From NCBI GenBank assembly GCA_964035545.1, contig OZ037765.1, positions 16,116,698 through 16,176,697 on the forward strand: a stretch of DNA of 60,000 nucleotides, read 5' to 3'. This DNA comes from Bugula neritina (taxonomy: Eukaryota > Bryozoa > Gymnolaemata > Cheilostomatida > Bugulidae). This document shows, one piece after another, positions 25,431 through 39,093 of the stretch; position 1 is the stretch's first letter; every line of letters starts with the position of its first letter. Both the position numbers and the translations under genes were made by a program. The notes beneath the pieces were generated by a model. That model was not told the origin of the DNA, did no database searches, and worked only from the letters and a program-made list of their open reading frames with translations.

Positions 25431-27365
25431 TACTATGTGAAATAAAATACATTGGTGGTATGGTTTAGTATGATTTTATGGTAATATTCTTATCTAAAGA
25501 TGATAAAAATGAGTGTTATCAGAGCATGGCATAATAGCTGGTTAGTACTTATCTCTGAAGATACATTGTAACTTGTATTTCATCACTGATTCATCACGTG
25601 CTACTAAGTTTCTACAGTTGACTTACAGCTTCATTTTGAACGAATTGTAGGATTTGGTGCTAGTTTTGGGTTATTCTTTGTGCAAGCACACTGAAGGTAA
25701 AGTTTTGATGTAAATTTATGAAGTTCATTTGACTTGTTTAACTTCTGAGGTGACATAGTAGGAGTGTTGATTTAACAGCTGCATAGCTAATGCATTTTTG
25801 TGAATCATAATAATTTATATATGATTTTGGGGGCTTTTCAAAACATTGTTTGATGTTCTAACTGTTCACTACTAAAAAGACTCATATTTCATTGCAACAG
25901 AGGTACGGATATGAGCACCAGCCGTGTTGGGTATAAGAGCAGTTGCACATTTCACTGGATTAATTTAGACGGCCAACTGTAACTAATAACATCTGAGTCA
26001 TAGCTTATCATTTATGGTCATTTAAAGTTGCATTAACTAGTTTTATGTAAACAGAAATTACATACAAAATATTTACTATAGTAATTCTCTAGAATCCATT
26101 AAGCTGATATTATGATGAATCACTTCCAAGCTACTTGGTAGAAAAAAAGCATAATGTTGGCTTACCAGTAATTTTTTTACGAGTTTAAAACTTACTGAAA
26201 ATATTAGTAGATGCAGCATGCTTCATAAACCATTAAAAACAGTGAATTAGTGGTTGTTGACTTCCTGCTTTTACAATCACTTTATCCACCTTAGCATTTC
26301 TTCTTTGCCATATTTCAACTTTCATTAGGTGAGTCATGCTGTAGAGTTATCTTCCTTGAAATATTTTCTCGATTTCTATTCCAAAATTCTATTTGAAATG
26401 TTATCAGGTCAATAACTACTCAAGTACAGCTGCCAGTATTTTTATAATTGCAAGGTGGGATTTAGTTCAATAATATATATGCATGTATATATATACCAAT
26501 CTGTGTACAGCAGCTGTTTTGGGATTTATGTATATAAAGTAGCTAAAACTGTTAAAGTTGTCTGCTTTTGAAATGAAACTAATTTTCTTACAAATGTATA
26601 TGGTAGACTCAAAATTAGTAGCTCAAACTAGATGAAATCTGCATCTATGCTCTGTAAAGCTGGTAGCAACTGCCAAAGTTAGCTTTTATTAGAAATGTGT
26701 TAACAGTAGAGGCCAATGAAAATTGAGAAAAACTTTGGTATACTAGATACGAAAAATGAAGTTTAATTACCAAATTAAAGAATTCAGGTTATAAAAATTT
26801 CTGCATTACAACAGTTTTTCTTAGTGGAAATGTACTAATTTAAAAACAGTTTCTATTTAGCTTTGATGAAAAATATTGTCCAGTCCGTAAGTTTTATTAC
26901 ATCATTAGTCAAACTGCCAGTATAAATCTTTATGCAAGCTAATGGAGGCATTACCATCCCTTCACATATTATCATTTATTTTATTTATCATCATACATAC
27001 TGCTCAGATAATATTTACTCTTGGTGTGATATGTTCCAATATATGAGACAGTTTCAGCTGATGAAATATATAAATAATAACAACAGTTGTTTACTCTGAT
27101 TATATGTGTATTATAATATATTTTAATATCCTGGCTGTAAAAACAGGTTTTCTGGCATATTTTCATGTCGGCTGAGAGCCTAAGCAAGGCTCTTGTCTCA
27201 TTTATTTTATTTTTCATTACAAATGGTAAGTATGATTTATTATCCAATTATGACAGCTCAACGTAATTGGTTGGTAAATAATATATCTCATGTTGCAGTT
27301 AGTTCTACTTTGCTTCATGCTCATTGGCTGATAGCAGGGAGCAGTTTGGTACAGCCAAGGTAAAC
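25431..27365. other. Intergenic AT-rich sequence upstream of SLC26A11
   Basis: No exon or named repeat is recognised. A CAG acceptor-like site preceding 27299 suggests that a non-coding first exon of the SLC26A11 gene may lie in this stretch, but I cannot place it. Confidence 0.4.
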
Positions 27366-30300
27366 ATGAAGGGTATAAAACAGGAGGATTATGATGACAG
27401 AAGTAGACTGCTCAGTAGCAACCAACCAAGCACTAGCTACCAGGCTATACAGAGGAGACTCAGCTCAGCTGACTATTCAGATTTGTCTAGTTCTACACTT
27501 ACCAGAACAGAGAATATGCGCTGCAACAACGAGAGTACAGGTAATAATTTCACACTTTCATGTTAAAAATATTATTCATTTAGGAAAATATAATTTATTT
27601 AAGATTTTTTTAACAGAGTTTGCTTTAATTTGTATGTTGCTGTTTCATGCTAAGTATTGAAAGTTAAAGGTAACTAATAATCGTGTAAATTGAAATCCAT
27701 CAGCTTGTAGATTAGACATAGTTGTAGTAATCAGTCATTTAGCACAATGGAAGTTTCAAGACAAATGTTTCAACTGCGGTTTTATCTAATAGAATATTAA
27801 TTAAAGTGATTCAGTCTAAATAGATACCATAATTTATAATATTCTTCCATTGTATGGTAATGGAAGTAGCCAATAGTTTTTATACTCATGGCTGTTATCT
27901 ACTCAATCCTTGGTACAACATTTTCAGTAGAACCAAATTTAAAAATAAAATAAAAGAAAAATGTTTAATACAAATTAATTTAGTAATGGCTGAAATTATT
28001 TTTAGTTACTGGCCAGAGTAATTTATTTCAGTTATTTGCTGCTATGTCATGAAAATTAGGTAAGCTTGATTTTAAGTAAGGTCGATGAATTTTTCTTTTG
28101 AAATGAAAAATACTGGTGAAAAATAAACTGAAGCCTACTGAAGCAATCCTGCTTCTTCAGTCCACTAGTTACCTTCTCAGTCTTTGATGTTTCTTGGTAT
28201 ATTATATTTCTAAGTTTCCAATTCTATTATATTAATTATGCAGTGGGATTTAGCTGATTAATGATATCCATACAGGGCTTCTTAGATAAAATAATTGGTA
28301 CATTAAATGCAATTAATTTTTGCTCTCACTGACTTAATTTGAAGAATAGTCATATTTTGACCAAATTGATTTATGCACGTTTGATTATAGCAGCTGTCAC
28401 CTGAAAGAAGGCCCCTTCTTTATACTTTTCATTTTCCCACACTCTCTGTAATGCAACACTATTTCTTGACTACTTTGTCACTTTATGGTCTGCCTCAGTC
28501 ATGTATGATATTTCAGAAAAGTGCATGGCATCCTGCAAAGATCAGTTATGCGGACCTGCGAACCCTGTTACTCGTTATTGTCAAAATTTCTTTACTCTAG
28601 ACAATGCTAAAAGGAAATTTCCTTTTGTTAAATGGGCTCCCCAATACAGGTAAGTCTCTAGCTCTACAAAAAGCTGGATGAGTACTTACTACATACATTT
28701 GCAACAACACTTAGACTTAATTAAACGCAGCTGAGAAGTTGGCAATGGATAAAAAATGTATATTTGTACTAATAATTTATTGCTTTGTCTAATTCCATGT
28801 TGAAGTTTTTGACATTTCTAAAATCTTGCAATGTTGTTGACAGGTTGAAGCATTTTGTTGGCGATTTAGTTGCTGGTTTAACTGTTGGACTGACTGTTAT
28901 ACCGCAAGGAATGGCTTATGCTCAGATAGCTGAACTGCCTGCTCAGGTGATTGCAGCTACATAATTTATGCTATTCACCTCACATGCTCCATAGAACTGT
29001 GCCTGCTGGGAGAGGGCATATCCAGTTGCAGTCTTTACAGACATTCCTAATTTCCCAACAAATCATTGGTGATGTATTTAAAACAATTGAATCTGAAAGA
29101 ACCTCTGGATTAAAGTATTTAGTAGAAAGTATAGGTATTACCCATAATACGCTGCAGCTCAAGTTACATAATCTCTCTCATTTACATTAGACAATAATGC
29201 TGAGTAATTCCCAATCTATTGGTAATAATTCAGACTATATTTTTGAGTAAATATTGCATTATACTTAAACAAGTGTATTATGCATTAGATAAACTTACCA
29301 GCATCCTTACGTCAACTTAGAATCCGCTTGTGTGTCTCACTGTTAGAATTAGGCACGTTACTCCATAAGTCACTAGTTGCTTTATTAGTATTCCCTAGAC
29401 TTTGGTGAATCTATTTTATTGACCAGATTAGATTTATATAGATATTTCACCAAAACTTTAAATTTGCTTTGAAATGTTGCTAAAACAGTGTTTTAAACAT
29501 TTATACTAGGAAGTGACTTAATGTCATCGTCAGAATATGACTATGGCAGCAGAGGTTTGGGCTAAACTACGGTGTGCAAAATAAACTCTATTAGCAGCAC
29601 TTCTTAGCTGTCTTATAAGTAAATTATCATCTGCAATGCCCCTAGTTGCATCATTCATATGTATATTTGTAGTATGGCCTATACTCTGCATTTGTTGGTG
29701 GTTTCATATACTGCCTGTTTGGCACATCTAAAGACATCACTATGGGACCCACGGCTATCATGTCTCTTTTGGTTGCTGAATTTGCTTCTGAGAAAGCTCC
29801 AACTCACGAAGATGCTCCCACGTACGCTATAGCTCTCACTTTGATTTGTGGACTGCTGCAAATGGCTATGGGATTACTAAATCTTGGTAATTCATTTTAA
29901 TAATTTTGTGTTTAATCTAACTGATCTGGGATATATCTTAGTTTATCACTGATATTATAATAATATTACTAGGATAATAGGATTAGCATTTCCTGTCTTA
30001 GTTTGCAACATAAACTAAAGCATAGGAACTAGAAATAATAAACACTCTTAATCTGTGTCTACATCAATTTAAAAGATTCGCTTAAAGTTACTTGTTCAAG
30101 CTGCCAGATGCTATTCAGCATGCTTATTTTTCCACTCATAAGTCATTTGTGCAATTAGTACCAACTTACCCCTCCCTTTTTAGACATATTCATACATCTC
30201 TTCAACTATTGGGATAATTAAATTCTTCATCAGACATCCTGTAAAAGAATTTTTTATAAATTGTAATGCAGCTCCCAAGAGCGGAACTCTTGCTACATGT

Positions 30301-33300
30301 TGTTTATGTCCATGCAGATAAAACAACTTTGCTCTTGCCTATTTATAGAATTATCAAACTAACTTCGTTTTAATCTGATGGTTTGTGTTTGTTTCAGGGT
30401 TTGTAGTGCAATTTATCTCCTTTCCAGTGATCAGTGGTTTTACTTCTTCAGCTGCTATTTTGATAGCGTTCAGTCAAGTAAAGGTGAGGCTTAGTATGTT
30501 TTCTTCAGCTTTGTGCAGTAGATATTCCACTTGGTACAGCAAATACCAACAACTAATTAATTAATTCATGTTAATACAGGCTTTACAATGTCTTGTACAG
30601 GGAAACATAAGCTAATGACAATCTAATGACTGAGCATATGTTATTTATAGTAAACAATTTCAGTAGCATCTTTTAATTGTTTAAGCAGTATTATGTGATA
30701 CATTCATTGTAGAAATGGCTAGGACTAAACGGTGTTCCTAGAGCTTTTATTCCTCAAGTGAAAGCAACCTTCACAAAGATTCCAGAAACAAAGTATGTTC
30801 AGATAAATCATTTGTAGTCATTACTCTGAACATAAAACGTTCGTATTCACTATATTCAAGTGGTGATGCTAATTACAAAATTGTATGTTATGTTCATTCA
30901 GCTTGTGGGACATGACTATGGGCTTGGTGTGCATAGTTATTCTTATCTGTATGAAGAAACTTAAAGAGTATGTTGATCCTAAACTCAAGATGGAGCTTCC
31001 AAAGTTTAAGAAGATTGTTTATAAGTTTGCTTGGCTTCTTTGTACAGGTTGGTCAAGTCTCATCACTGTTATGTTATTAGAAAATCGTTCTATAATTCTA
31101 TCTTATTAGTAATTTAATATTTTTACAACTGCTCATTTACTTCTTTATGTTTCAGCTCGAAATGCAGTAGTAGTGATTGTGTGTGCGGGATTTGCATCAA
31201 TACTTGTTGACATCTATGGATTTAAAGTTGGTGGAAACTCTTTTCTCACTCTCACGGGAAATGTAAAAAGTGGAATACCCTCTCCCTCACCACCAACATT
31301 CTACATTCATCATTTTAACAATGACACACAAACCTCCATTACCAAAGGGCCAGGAGACATATTCTCTGTAAGTTTAGAGGCTGTTTGATTGTTCTGGCAA
31401 GAAACGTTCATGATGGTATTTATGTTTTTATTAATGAGGGAGGTTGAAATTTGTTTGATTTTATAGGATATTGGTGAAGGATTTGTTGTGGTAACCCTCA
31501 TTGGCCTGTTGGAAAGCATTGCCATTGCAAAGACTTTTGCCAGGCGAAATGAGTACAAGATAGATGCTAACCAAGAACTCATAGCTATGGGTATTAGCAA
31601 CAGCATCAGCTCCTTCTTCCATTCCTATCCAATTACAGGCAGCTTTTCTAGGTTAGCTCGCTATATAAAATGTTGTAAATAGTTTGTCTGACAAGAATTT
31701 ATTGATCTGCTATAACTATTTTGAGGGTTGAAATGTTATGTTTACAATTTTAGAACTGCCATAAACTCGCAGAGTGGTGCAAGAACACCAGCCAATGGTA
31801 TATGGACTGGACTTACCGTCCTGTTGGCCATTGCTGTGCTTACTCCATATTTCTTTTATATTCCACAAGCAACATTGGCAGCAGTGATCATATGTGCTGT
31901 GGTACCTATGGTTGAATATGAGGTCATCCCCAAGCTATTTAAAGTTAAAAGTGAGTATCATGATTAGTATACTCTCATCTCCTAGTTTTTTTTTTCAAAT
32001 GTGTGACTTCCTATTTTTCATAACACATGATAAATTGAATAATAATGTTGTAGTTTAGTTATATATAGAGTTTTTTTTGTTAGTCTAAGAATTGCATTAT
32101 ATATTTGTTTAATAATTTCGATAAGATGAATTTATGTTGATTTAAATTTGTTGCAACTTTGTTAGAATGATGATAGTTTTTAGTGCATTATTTTAATTAT
32201 TCAATTTACAGAAGCTGATCTGCTGCCGCTCTTCATTACCTTTATTGTGTGCTTGCTGGTCAATATTGAGGTGAGAAGTGCTTATATTTTATCAAATACA
32301 ATTTAGAGTTGAAGTTTGCAAGTTGTTTTTTGCTATGAAAAGGCTCTATCAAAGATGTCAAATATAGGTATATTTATTGTATTTATTTGAAATACACAGT
32401 TATAAAAGCGCTCAAAAGCTAGAATATGAAGCCTATACTAATGCCCTTTCATAATGTTATTGAGCTCATAACCTTATAAGCATTTAAATTTTCAATCTAC
32501 ATATGCAGCTGTTGATTTTAAACATTTTTTGTATTATCTGTAGACACGGATCTGCTAAAGCTTCAATTTTAACTTCTGTGGCCAATTTTCTCAAATACCT
32601 GATTTTTTAATTTGTAGTTTGGAATTATTTCTGGAGTTGGTTTTTCTCTGTTGATGCTCGTTTATCCCATGTCCAGACCAGGACTTACAATCAGGCATGA
32701 GAAATCGTTGGATGTGGAAGCATTGCCAAATGATGAAACTATCAATGTATGTAAATAAATGTAGCTGACTTGCAACAGGTGCCATATTTAAATGTTGAAT
32801 GTCTCTGAGTAAAAAATTATAATTTTGTCTAATTTTTTCACATAGTTAGTTTGTATGAGTTGCCAATTTTTAGAAGAATATTGACTTTTTAATTTGATAT
32901 ACTTGTACAGAGTCCCAGAGAAGTAGTGATCATTTTTTTTCACAGAGTTTGAGTTTGTATGAGTTGCCAATTTTCAGAAGAATATTGACTTTTTAATTTG
33001 ATATATTTGTACAGAGTCCCAGAGAAGTAGTGATCATTTTTTTTCACAGAGTTTGAGTTTGTATGAGTTGCCAATTTTCAGAAGAATATTGACTTTTTAA
33101 TTTGATATATTTGTACAGAGTCCCAGAGAAGTAGTGATCATTGAACCTAACCAAGGACTCAAGTTCCCTGGTATTGAGTACATAAAAGACAAAGTCATGA
33201 AGCACGGCGTGTATGAGGAACCTGCAAAGGCTATTATTCTTAATGCTCAGCATTTTGCAGGATGTGATTACACAACAGTGCAAGGCATAACCCAAGTCAG

Positions 33301-34200
33301 CGAATACTTCAACAAGCATAACTTACAATTTATTATTGTCTGTCCTTCAGTAAGTATTCCAGCAATTTTATTTTTAATTAACTAAACATGACTTTATTTT
33401 AAGTGGCAATTTTAGTTTATTTTAATTTTTATTTCAATTTTGATATTTCTGTTTTAGTTCCATTTATTAATGTGTTTCCATTTATTACTGTGTTTCCATT
33501 TATTAATGTGTTTCCATTTATTTGAACCTTCTAACAACTCTTGGGCACTTTTTTTCTCTAATATTACAAATAGAATACAGTTTGTACTTATGGTGAAACT
33601 TACCAATAATAGGTCTAAATTCTATATTTAATGCAACATGATAAGGTAAATAATTGTTTTTATTATTACAGGATGAAGTAAGGCTCATACTAGACAAGGC
33701 AGAAATCAAAGGTCTGCAATTTAGTGACAGTGTGGAAGAAGGCATGAGAGTTGCATTTGGTAGGCACATTCCTGGCAGCTTTTGCTTTTCACAACATTCT
33801 GTTGAGGAAGGACAATAGATTTTATGACACTGTTGAAATAGCTTGTAGTCATAAACTGTCAATTTCTTCGTAATTTTTGATATGACAACATAAAATTTAT
33901 TGGCTTGTCACAATTTTTGAATTTTTTTTCTAGTTTATACATGCGTAATGCTGTGTTGCAATTTGACAGTAATTTATGTGCAGATCTACCTGTCCATGTC
34001 AGCTGATTTTTTGTCAAATGATGGATCAATCTGGTAACCTATTTTTTATTTCAAATATTTTAGCTGGGGGACAGGACTTGTCTTCACATACTAGAAATGT
34101 GAATAGTGGAAAATTAAACGAAGCATTTACTGTGGAAATAAACAGCGGTGATGACAATGCTAGCTCTTCTACTGTGGCGGAATCTGACCAACAGGTCTGA
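27366..34200 (+). CDS. SLC26A11: SLC26A11-type sulfate/anion transporter
   Basis: Fifteen exons with unbroken frame: 27366-27540, 28517-28649, 28844-28946, 29673-29886, 30398-30483, 30713-30792, 30902-31047, 31156-31367, 31467-31651, 31754-31950, 32212-32270, 32618-32746, 33119-33349, 33672-33759, 34064-34200. All introns are GT-AG. The product is about 724 residues. The N-terminal tail is hydrophilic and serine-rich. The SulP transport core follows from about residue 103 (GDLVAGLTVGLTVIPQGMAYA, YGLYSAFVGG, TMGPTAIMSLL, GLLESIAIAKTFA, DANQELIAMGI, YPITGSFSRTA). A cytosolic STAS domain spans about 574-680 (exons 13-14). Phrases such as LLESIA.AK.FA and IDANQEL point to SLC26A11, a sodium-independent sulfate/chloride exchanger of plasma membrane or lysosome, rather than other SLC26 members. 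It has a longer tail at each end than human SLC26A11 (about 606). A TAG at 27300 closes the frame upstream, making ATG 27366 the first. Exon 13's acceptor is duplicated (see the 104-bp repeat). Confidence 0.92.
32833..33142 (+). repeat. 104-bp tandem repeat x3 spanning the exon 13 acceptor of SLC26A11
   Basis: Three copies with 104-bp spacing: splice acceptors TTGTACAG end at 32910, 33014 and 33118. Each is followed by the same AGTCCCAGAGAAGTAGTG (the first codons of exon 13). Copies 2 and 3 are almost identical and copy 1 has a few changes. Only the third copy continues into the STAS exon. After either upstream copy the frame meets a TGA within 14 codons. Confidence 0.92.
33460..33522. repeat. 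18-bp tandem repeat, about 3.5 copies
   Basis: The unit CCATTTATTAATGTGTTT is repeated in the intron after exon 13 of the SLC26A11 gene, with one A-to-C change in the second copy. Confidence 0.85.
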
Positions 34201-37200
34201 GGGCTGTATCACAAAGCTGTGAACATGTATAGCATACTTTTATTATAACCTATTTATGATAGAACAGCTTTTTTTAGAAAATGCAATATATTTTGTAGTA
34301 TCAAATGTACTCTTAACAAGGGTAGAGTGTTCTTAAAACTATGATTTACCAGCATGAACATATATTCAAAGTAGCACATACGCATAATTCAAACTTGTAA
34401 AAAATTTCCAGTCCTATAATATACACAGTAATTCATAATCCTCTAACCAACAGTATGTATAGGTCTATTCTCATAATTGCAAACATTATTCCTATGCTGG
34501 CAATCATATTGACATATTTTGAAATTTTGTTCGTATCTTTGCAGTGACTTTTGTTAAATATTGAATAGATAACGAATGTAGTTTTGGTTTGTTTGTTTTT
34601 TATGCAATGTGGTGACAGGTTTTTATGTTAAATTGTTTCAACATTATTTTTATACTTAAAGTGTTATGTTGACCTACGAACTTAAATTGTGTTATTATCT
34701 AGTACCCACAATATTCACGCAATATTTGATTAAACATTTTGTAAGTCAAGTATAAATATAAGCATTCAACATTTTACAGACTAAGAAAAAATGTTTGCTC
34801 ATTTTCATTAACCAAATAGTTCATAACTATTTACTATATTTTGAACTTTTTACTTTTTTCGTTAAAAAAAAGTTTGTACTATAAGTAATTTTTTTTTCAC
34901 TATCTATTTTTAGTAGAATTTTTGTTATTGGATGAGTGCATATACAACCTGTAGCATACCGTTTCTTTAACAATTATCTTCATGGTAAGCATATAGGTAA
35001 ATATAATATATATTTTTGCATAGAAGTTTTTGAAATATCTATCATATATTATAGATATATAAATAAAAAACTATTAGCTTTTAGAAAACTATTTTGCTTT
35101 ATTCTTAAAAAGATTTGCAGCATTTTAAATGTTATTTAAGGCATGTGTACCTTTCTCCCAAGTGAATTATATCATCAAGCTAAAATGACAGCATTTGTTG
35201 AAGGGTATATTCTTACTCAATTTCATATAGAGTTTCGTGGGTGTCTGTGAATGTTTGCCTTTTTTCTGAAAATTTATTGATGAGATCGAAAATTTGGGAA
35301 AACTTTTCTCTTTTCAGATTGTTGAAATAAGCTCTATATGGTAAATAACTTAATATGACAACATATTGAAGGTATAAAGGCCAGTGTCACCATTTAAATG
35401 TATACAAACACAGTGTGTGTCCTTTTTCCGCTGTGTTTCAGAACTCTGCACTAGAAACTTCTCTGTTTGAGTTCTATTTAATATAGTGCTAAACATGATA
35501 TTTAAATTCTTAATTACTATCATGCTATGCATATGAAGAAACACTATATTCTCAGTTGAAAAATTAGCTGCCATCTTGAGTGTGTAATTATATGCAACAT
35601 GCAATACCTTCCTTTATCACTTGAAAGGGTTGTCAATGTGGTTTACCTGTGATATGAAGGTATATAATATAATATTGATCACCTCTATTATTATGCAACT
35701 GATTATTATGAATTTGCACACCATCATTGAAATAATTTAGCATAATAAATAAATGAATGTTGACTATTGGCAGTTTTGATCAGCATGTAGACAGCTTGAT
35801 GAATCAGCTCTTACAATGTTTCTCACGGCAGTTATTGAGTGGGCTGAAATATGAATATGTTCACATGTCACTTTGTCCCAAAATATTAAAATATACTTTT
35901 TTAAGAGATTGGGCTAATGATTGTGCACAAAATTAGCATATAAGATACTAAAACTCACAAACAATTCTCTGAACAAGGTTTTCAAAAATGACTTTAGAGC
36001 TACTGTAAATGTGAAATTACACAATGTACACTGATTAACACTCATTATACAAAAGTGCTTATATTTTAGTATAAAACATGTAGCATATTATAACAGTTCA
36101 TATTAAAACTTTGGAACTTCTAAATTGAATACATTTACATCCAAGACATGCTTGTAAACCAAACACGCACACATGCATGTATACACACTTGTATGCTTTA
36201 TATGAAAAAACGCGGGTGCTCACAAAAGCAAACTAAAAAAGTAAGAATACACCATCAAAAAATGCAATTTTAGAAGTATAAAAACTGTTTACTGTGCCAT
36301 GTTTTTGAGTTTGAATGAACATAATTTTTCCTTATTGCAGTGACTAAAGCACGTTGAAGTTCTTCTTTATACTAACATTGGCATGTATATGAAGCTATAT
36401 AATATAAATTGATACATTTCTCATAACCAATGTTGATGATATAGGGACATGTCATTAAATTTTCTTTCCTCATGCAATACAATACTTACAATACATGCAA
36501 CAATTAGCACTTTTTCACAAAACAAAGCATCATAATGCAAATAATTTCAAGTTATTTATAATTTGAATAGTGGAGCATGTTAATCTATTTGTGAGCTTCA
36601 CTATTATTAGGCCACTAAACTTCATAGCGATACTTGTGGCATCAATAATATTCATATTACAGTCATATGGCAGGTTTACACTTTAGCTAATATGGAATAT
36701 GCCCTTCTTGTTTTGACAACTTCTTAATCAACTCTTGAAATTGCCTGTTGTGCTGAAGCACACCACACCACGCTATCTCCTGGTCTACTGCAGCTTTCCT
36801 TGCCTCGACCACCTGAAACTTATACACTAGTTTCTTTATCTGCTACTTAATCAATTTTCTCAGTTTTATAACCAATACTACTACCAAATATACTAGCTAA
36901 AAACTTATTGTAATGGCATCTTCTAAAAGTTTTTATACTTTTCCCATTCCTACAATATTTGCTACAATCCAATCTCTCAATAAAATAACATGTATCATAC
37001 CAGTTAATATGAATACTTTGCCACACACTTTGGCCCATTGATGTGTTAAGGTAGTATAACTGGTCTACATATATAATTTAGGCTAGTGTATAACTCTTTA
37101 ACGACCTGCACATTGATCATGATAAAATTTATCTTTGAGTTGTCTCAAACTATATGAGGTCACTAGCAGCTTATCTTGACAAATTGGCACTATAACTCTT

Positions 37201-38063
37201 GCAAATGGCTTAACCTAACTTTACCTATTAGTGAATCTCTGATTGCCTGCAAACCTAAATATCACGACTTACATTGGTCAAAGAACTAGCTTCTGTATCA
37301 TAGACTTTATACAGTACTAATCAAATTTCCAACTTGACCATTTTAGAAGGGTAATGGTGGGCCGGAAGTATGTACAACATTCTAGGCACTGCAGTATGCT
37401 GTGAGCGCAAAACTTGAAAGCTGCGGATGGCTATTGGCAGTCACTAATTTTTCTGTTGTGGCTGATCTGCAAAAATCCTTTTATTATAGCATTTACATTT
37501 TACAGCCTTACTAAACACACCAGTAACACCATACTACTTCTAGCAATATAATTGCCACAGGCACTTGGTTACACAACTAGCATCAGTGGTTCTCTTCCTT
37601 CAAGCATTTCCCTTCAATTTGTTTTCGTAAGTCTAGCTAAACTACAGAGTTGTAAGCCCTTTGTAATACTTCTGTTGCCCTATTGATGACCTCAGCACCA
37701 TTGGAATGACAACTCTATAATTCTAATTCTACCTGTGTTAATCGAAAAGACAACTCTGCTATTGACTTATGATTCAAGCCAGGCTGATGATCAACTTCAA
37801 CTACTATAGTTTACAACTCTAGATATAATATTCGCATATCTTGTAGGCCAAAAAGTAACTAATCACCCCTTATTTTCTATATTTTTACATACATATCTCA
37901 GTGTGCTAATTGCTAGTGACTGCTAACAAATTTTACTGGCTGCTCATTTCGGTAGATTTAGTCACAACACTATGCACACTTCTACAAGCCACAACAGCCA
38001 CTAGCTGGATAGTATAATAATATAATGAAAGATTAGGTGCACTCACAATCATAAAAAATAGTG

Positions 38064-38098
<35 letters not shown>

Positions 38099-38576
38099 CC
38101 ATAAACCTTCTTGAATGAAATACTTTTAAGCTTGTTCATCTTATCACCATCTCTTAGTGTGTCAACAAATTTAGATAATAAAAACAACCAAGAAATAGTT
38201 GTATTGCCTGTATATTGCTTGTATTGCTGTATATACTTTGAACCACTCTGCTTTGAGCAAGAGTTAATTTGTTAGTATATCTCTAACCCAAAAATGTTCT
38301 GTCTTTATATGAAGATAAACTCAATACAAGTCTATTGTGTTTTAGTGGTCAAAATCTGGAGAAAATGGTCCTGCAGCCTGAAAAAAATTACTGCCAAATT
38401 TATTGCCTAAAAGTGGCATGGGGCCTCAAGTCTTATAAAGTAGGGTGCCAGAAAACACAGTGAAGTACTCTTTGCACAATAAAAGTTTTTTATTTTGAAT
38501 TTGTCAGCTCTTATTTCAGGATGCAGCTTCAATGAATGTTATGGCAAAATAAACTAGAAACAAGATAAGGACTATT
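34201..38576. other. Intergenic sequence with a (CAAT)n microsatellite
   Basis: The stretch holds the 3' UTR of SLC26A11, probably ending after an ATTAAA near 34729, and then AT-rich intergenic DNA. About 36700-37900 is less AT-rich and contains short minus-strand frames without recognisable similarity; it may be a decayed mobile element. A (CAAT)n microsatellite of about nine units lies at 38064-38098. Confidence 0.4.
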
Positions 38577-39093
38577 GAATTAACGGTATCATCCCAGATA
38601 GACACTTCCCAGTTGGACGCTAGGCAAAATTTCCTACTTGAATGCTTCCCAATTAGATACTATTTATTAATTTTGGTACAATACATATTTTATGTGTAAT
38701 TTATTGGAATATTATTTGAATATATTATGTATATTTAAATAATGCACAAATTGAGCACATAAATAAATTTCTTTGATCTGCATTAACATATTATTAATTC
38801 TACATATTTTTTGCTTCTTGTTTGAACAGATATCTTGTTAATGAGCATTAAATAATTAAAGATAATTTTTATTATTAATATAGTACTGCTTTTGGTCCCA
38901 CACAAATCTATGAAAATTGGAATATTATTCCAGATAATTCATGTTAGCTATTATTATAGCTATTAGCATTTTAGCTATTTAGCAATCAATGCAACAGTTA
39001 TATATAGGTATATTACTATATAATTATATGGCACCAAAATAAAAAAGAAGTGTCTAACTGGGAAGCGTCTACCTGGTATGAAACCGAATTAAC
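38577..39093. mobile_element. MITE, family 2 copy B (element 38585-39085) with perfect 8-bp target duplication
   Basis: The left end reads GGTATCATCCCAGATAGACA and the right end, reverse-complemented, GGTTTCATACCAGGTAGACG. Both are followed by a second TTCCCAGTT(G/A)GAC(G/A)C segment. Exact octamers GAATTAAC flank it at 38577-38584 and 39086-39093. It matches the element at 19876-20312 in termini and in the subterminal segments TTTGAATGCTTCCCA / CTTGAATGCTTCCCA. There is no coding capacity. Confidence 0.88.

Noticed and set aside
27324-27365. TTG start for SLC26A11 giving 14 more residues
   Set aside because: Animal genes use ATG almost always; the first ATG in frame is 27366 and the upstream part is probably 5' UTR.
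36700-37900. Possible decayed minus-strand gene
   Set aside because: Short frames with less AT bias, but no motif or family match I can support and no splice-consistent reading.
38064-38098. CRISPR-like or regulatory direct repeat
   Set aside because: It is a plain (CAAT)n microsatellite in a eukaryotic genome.
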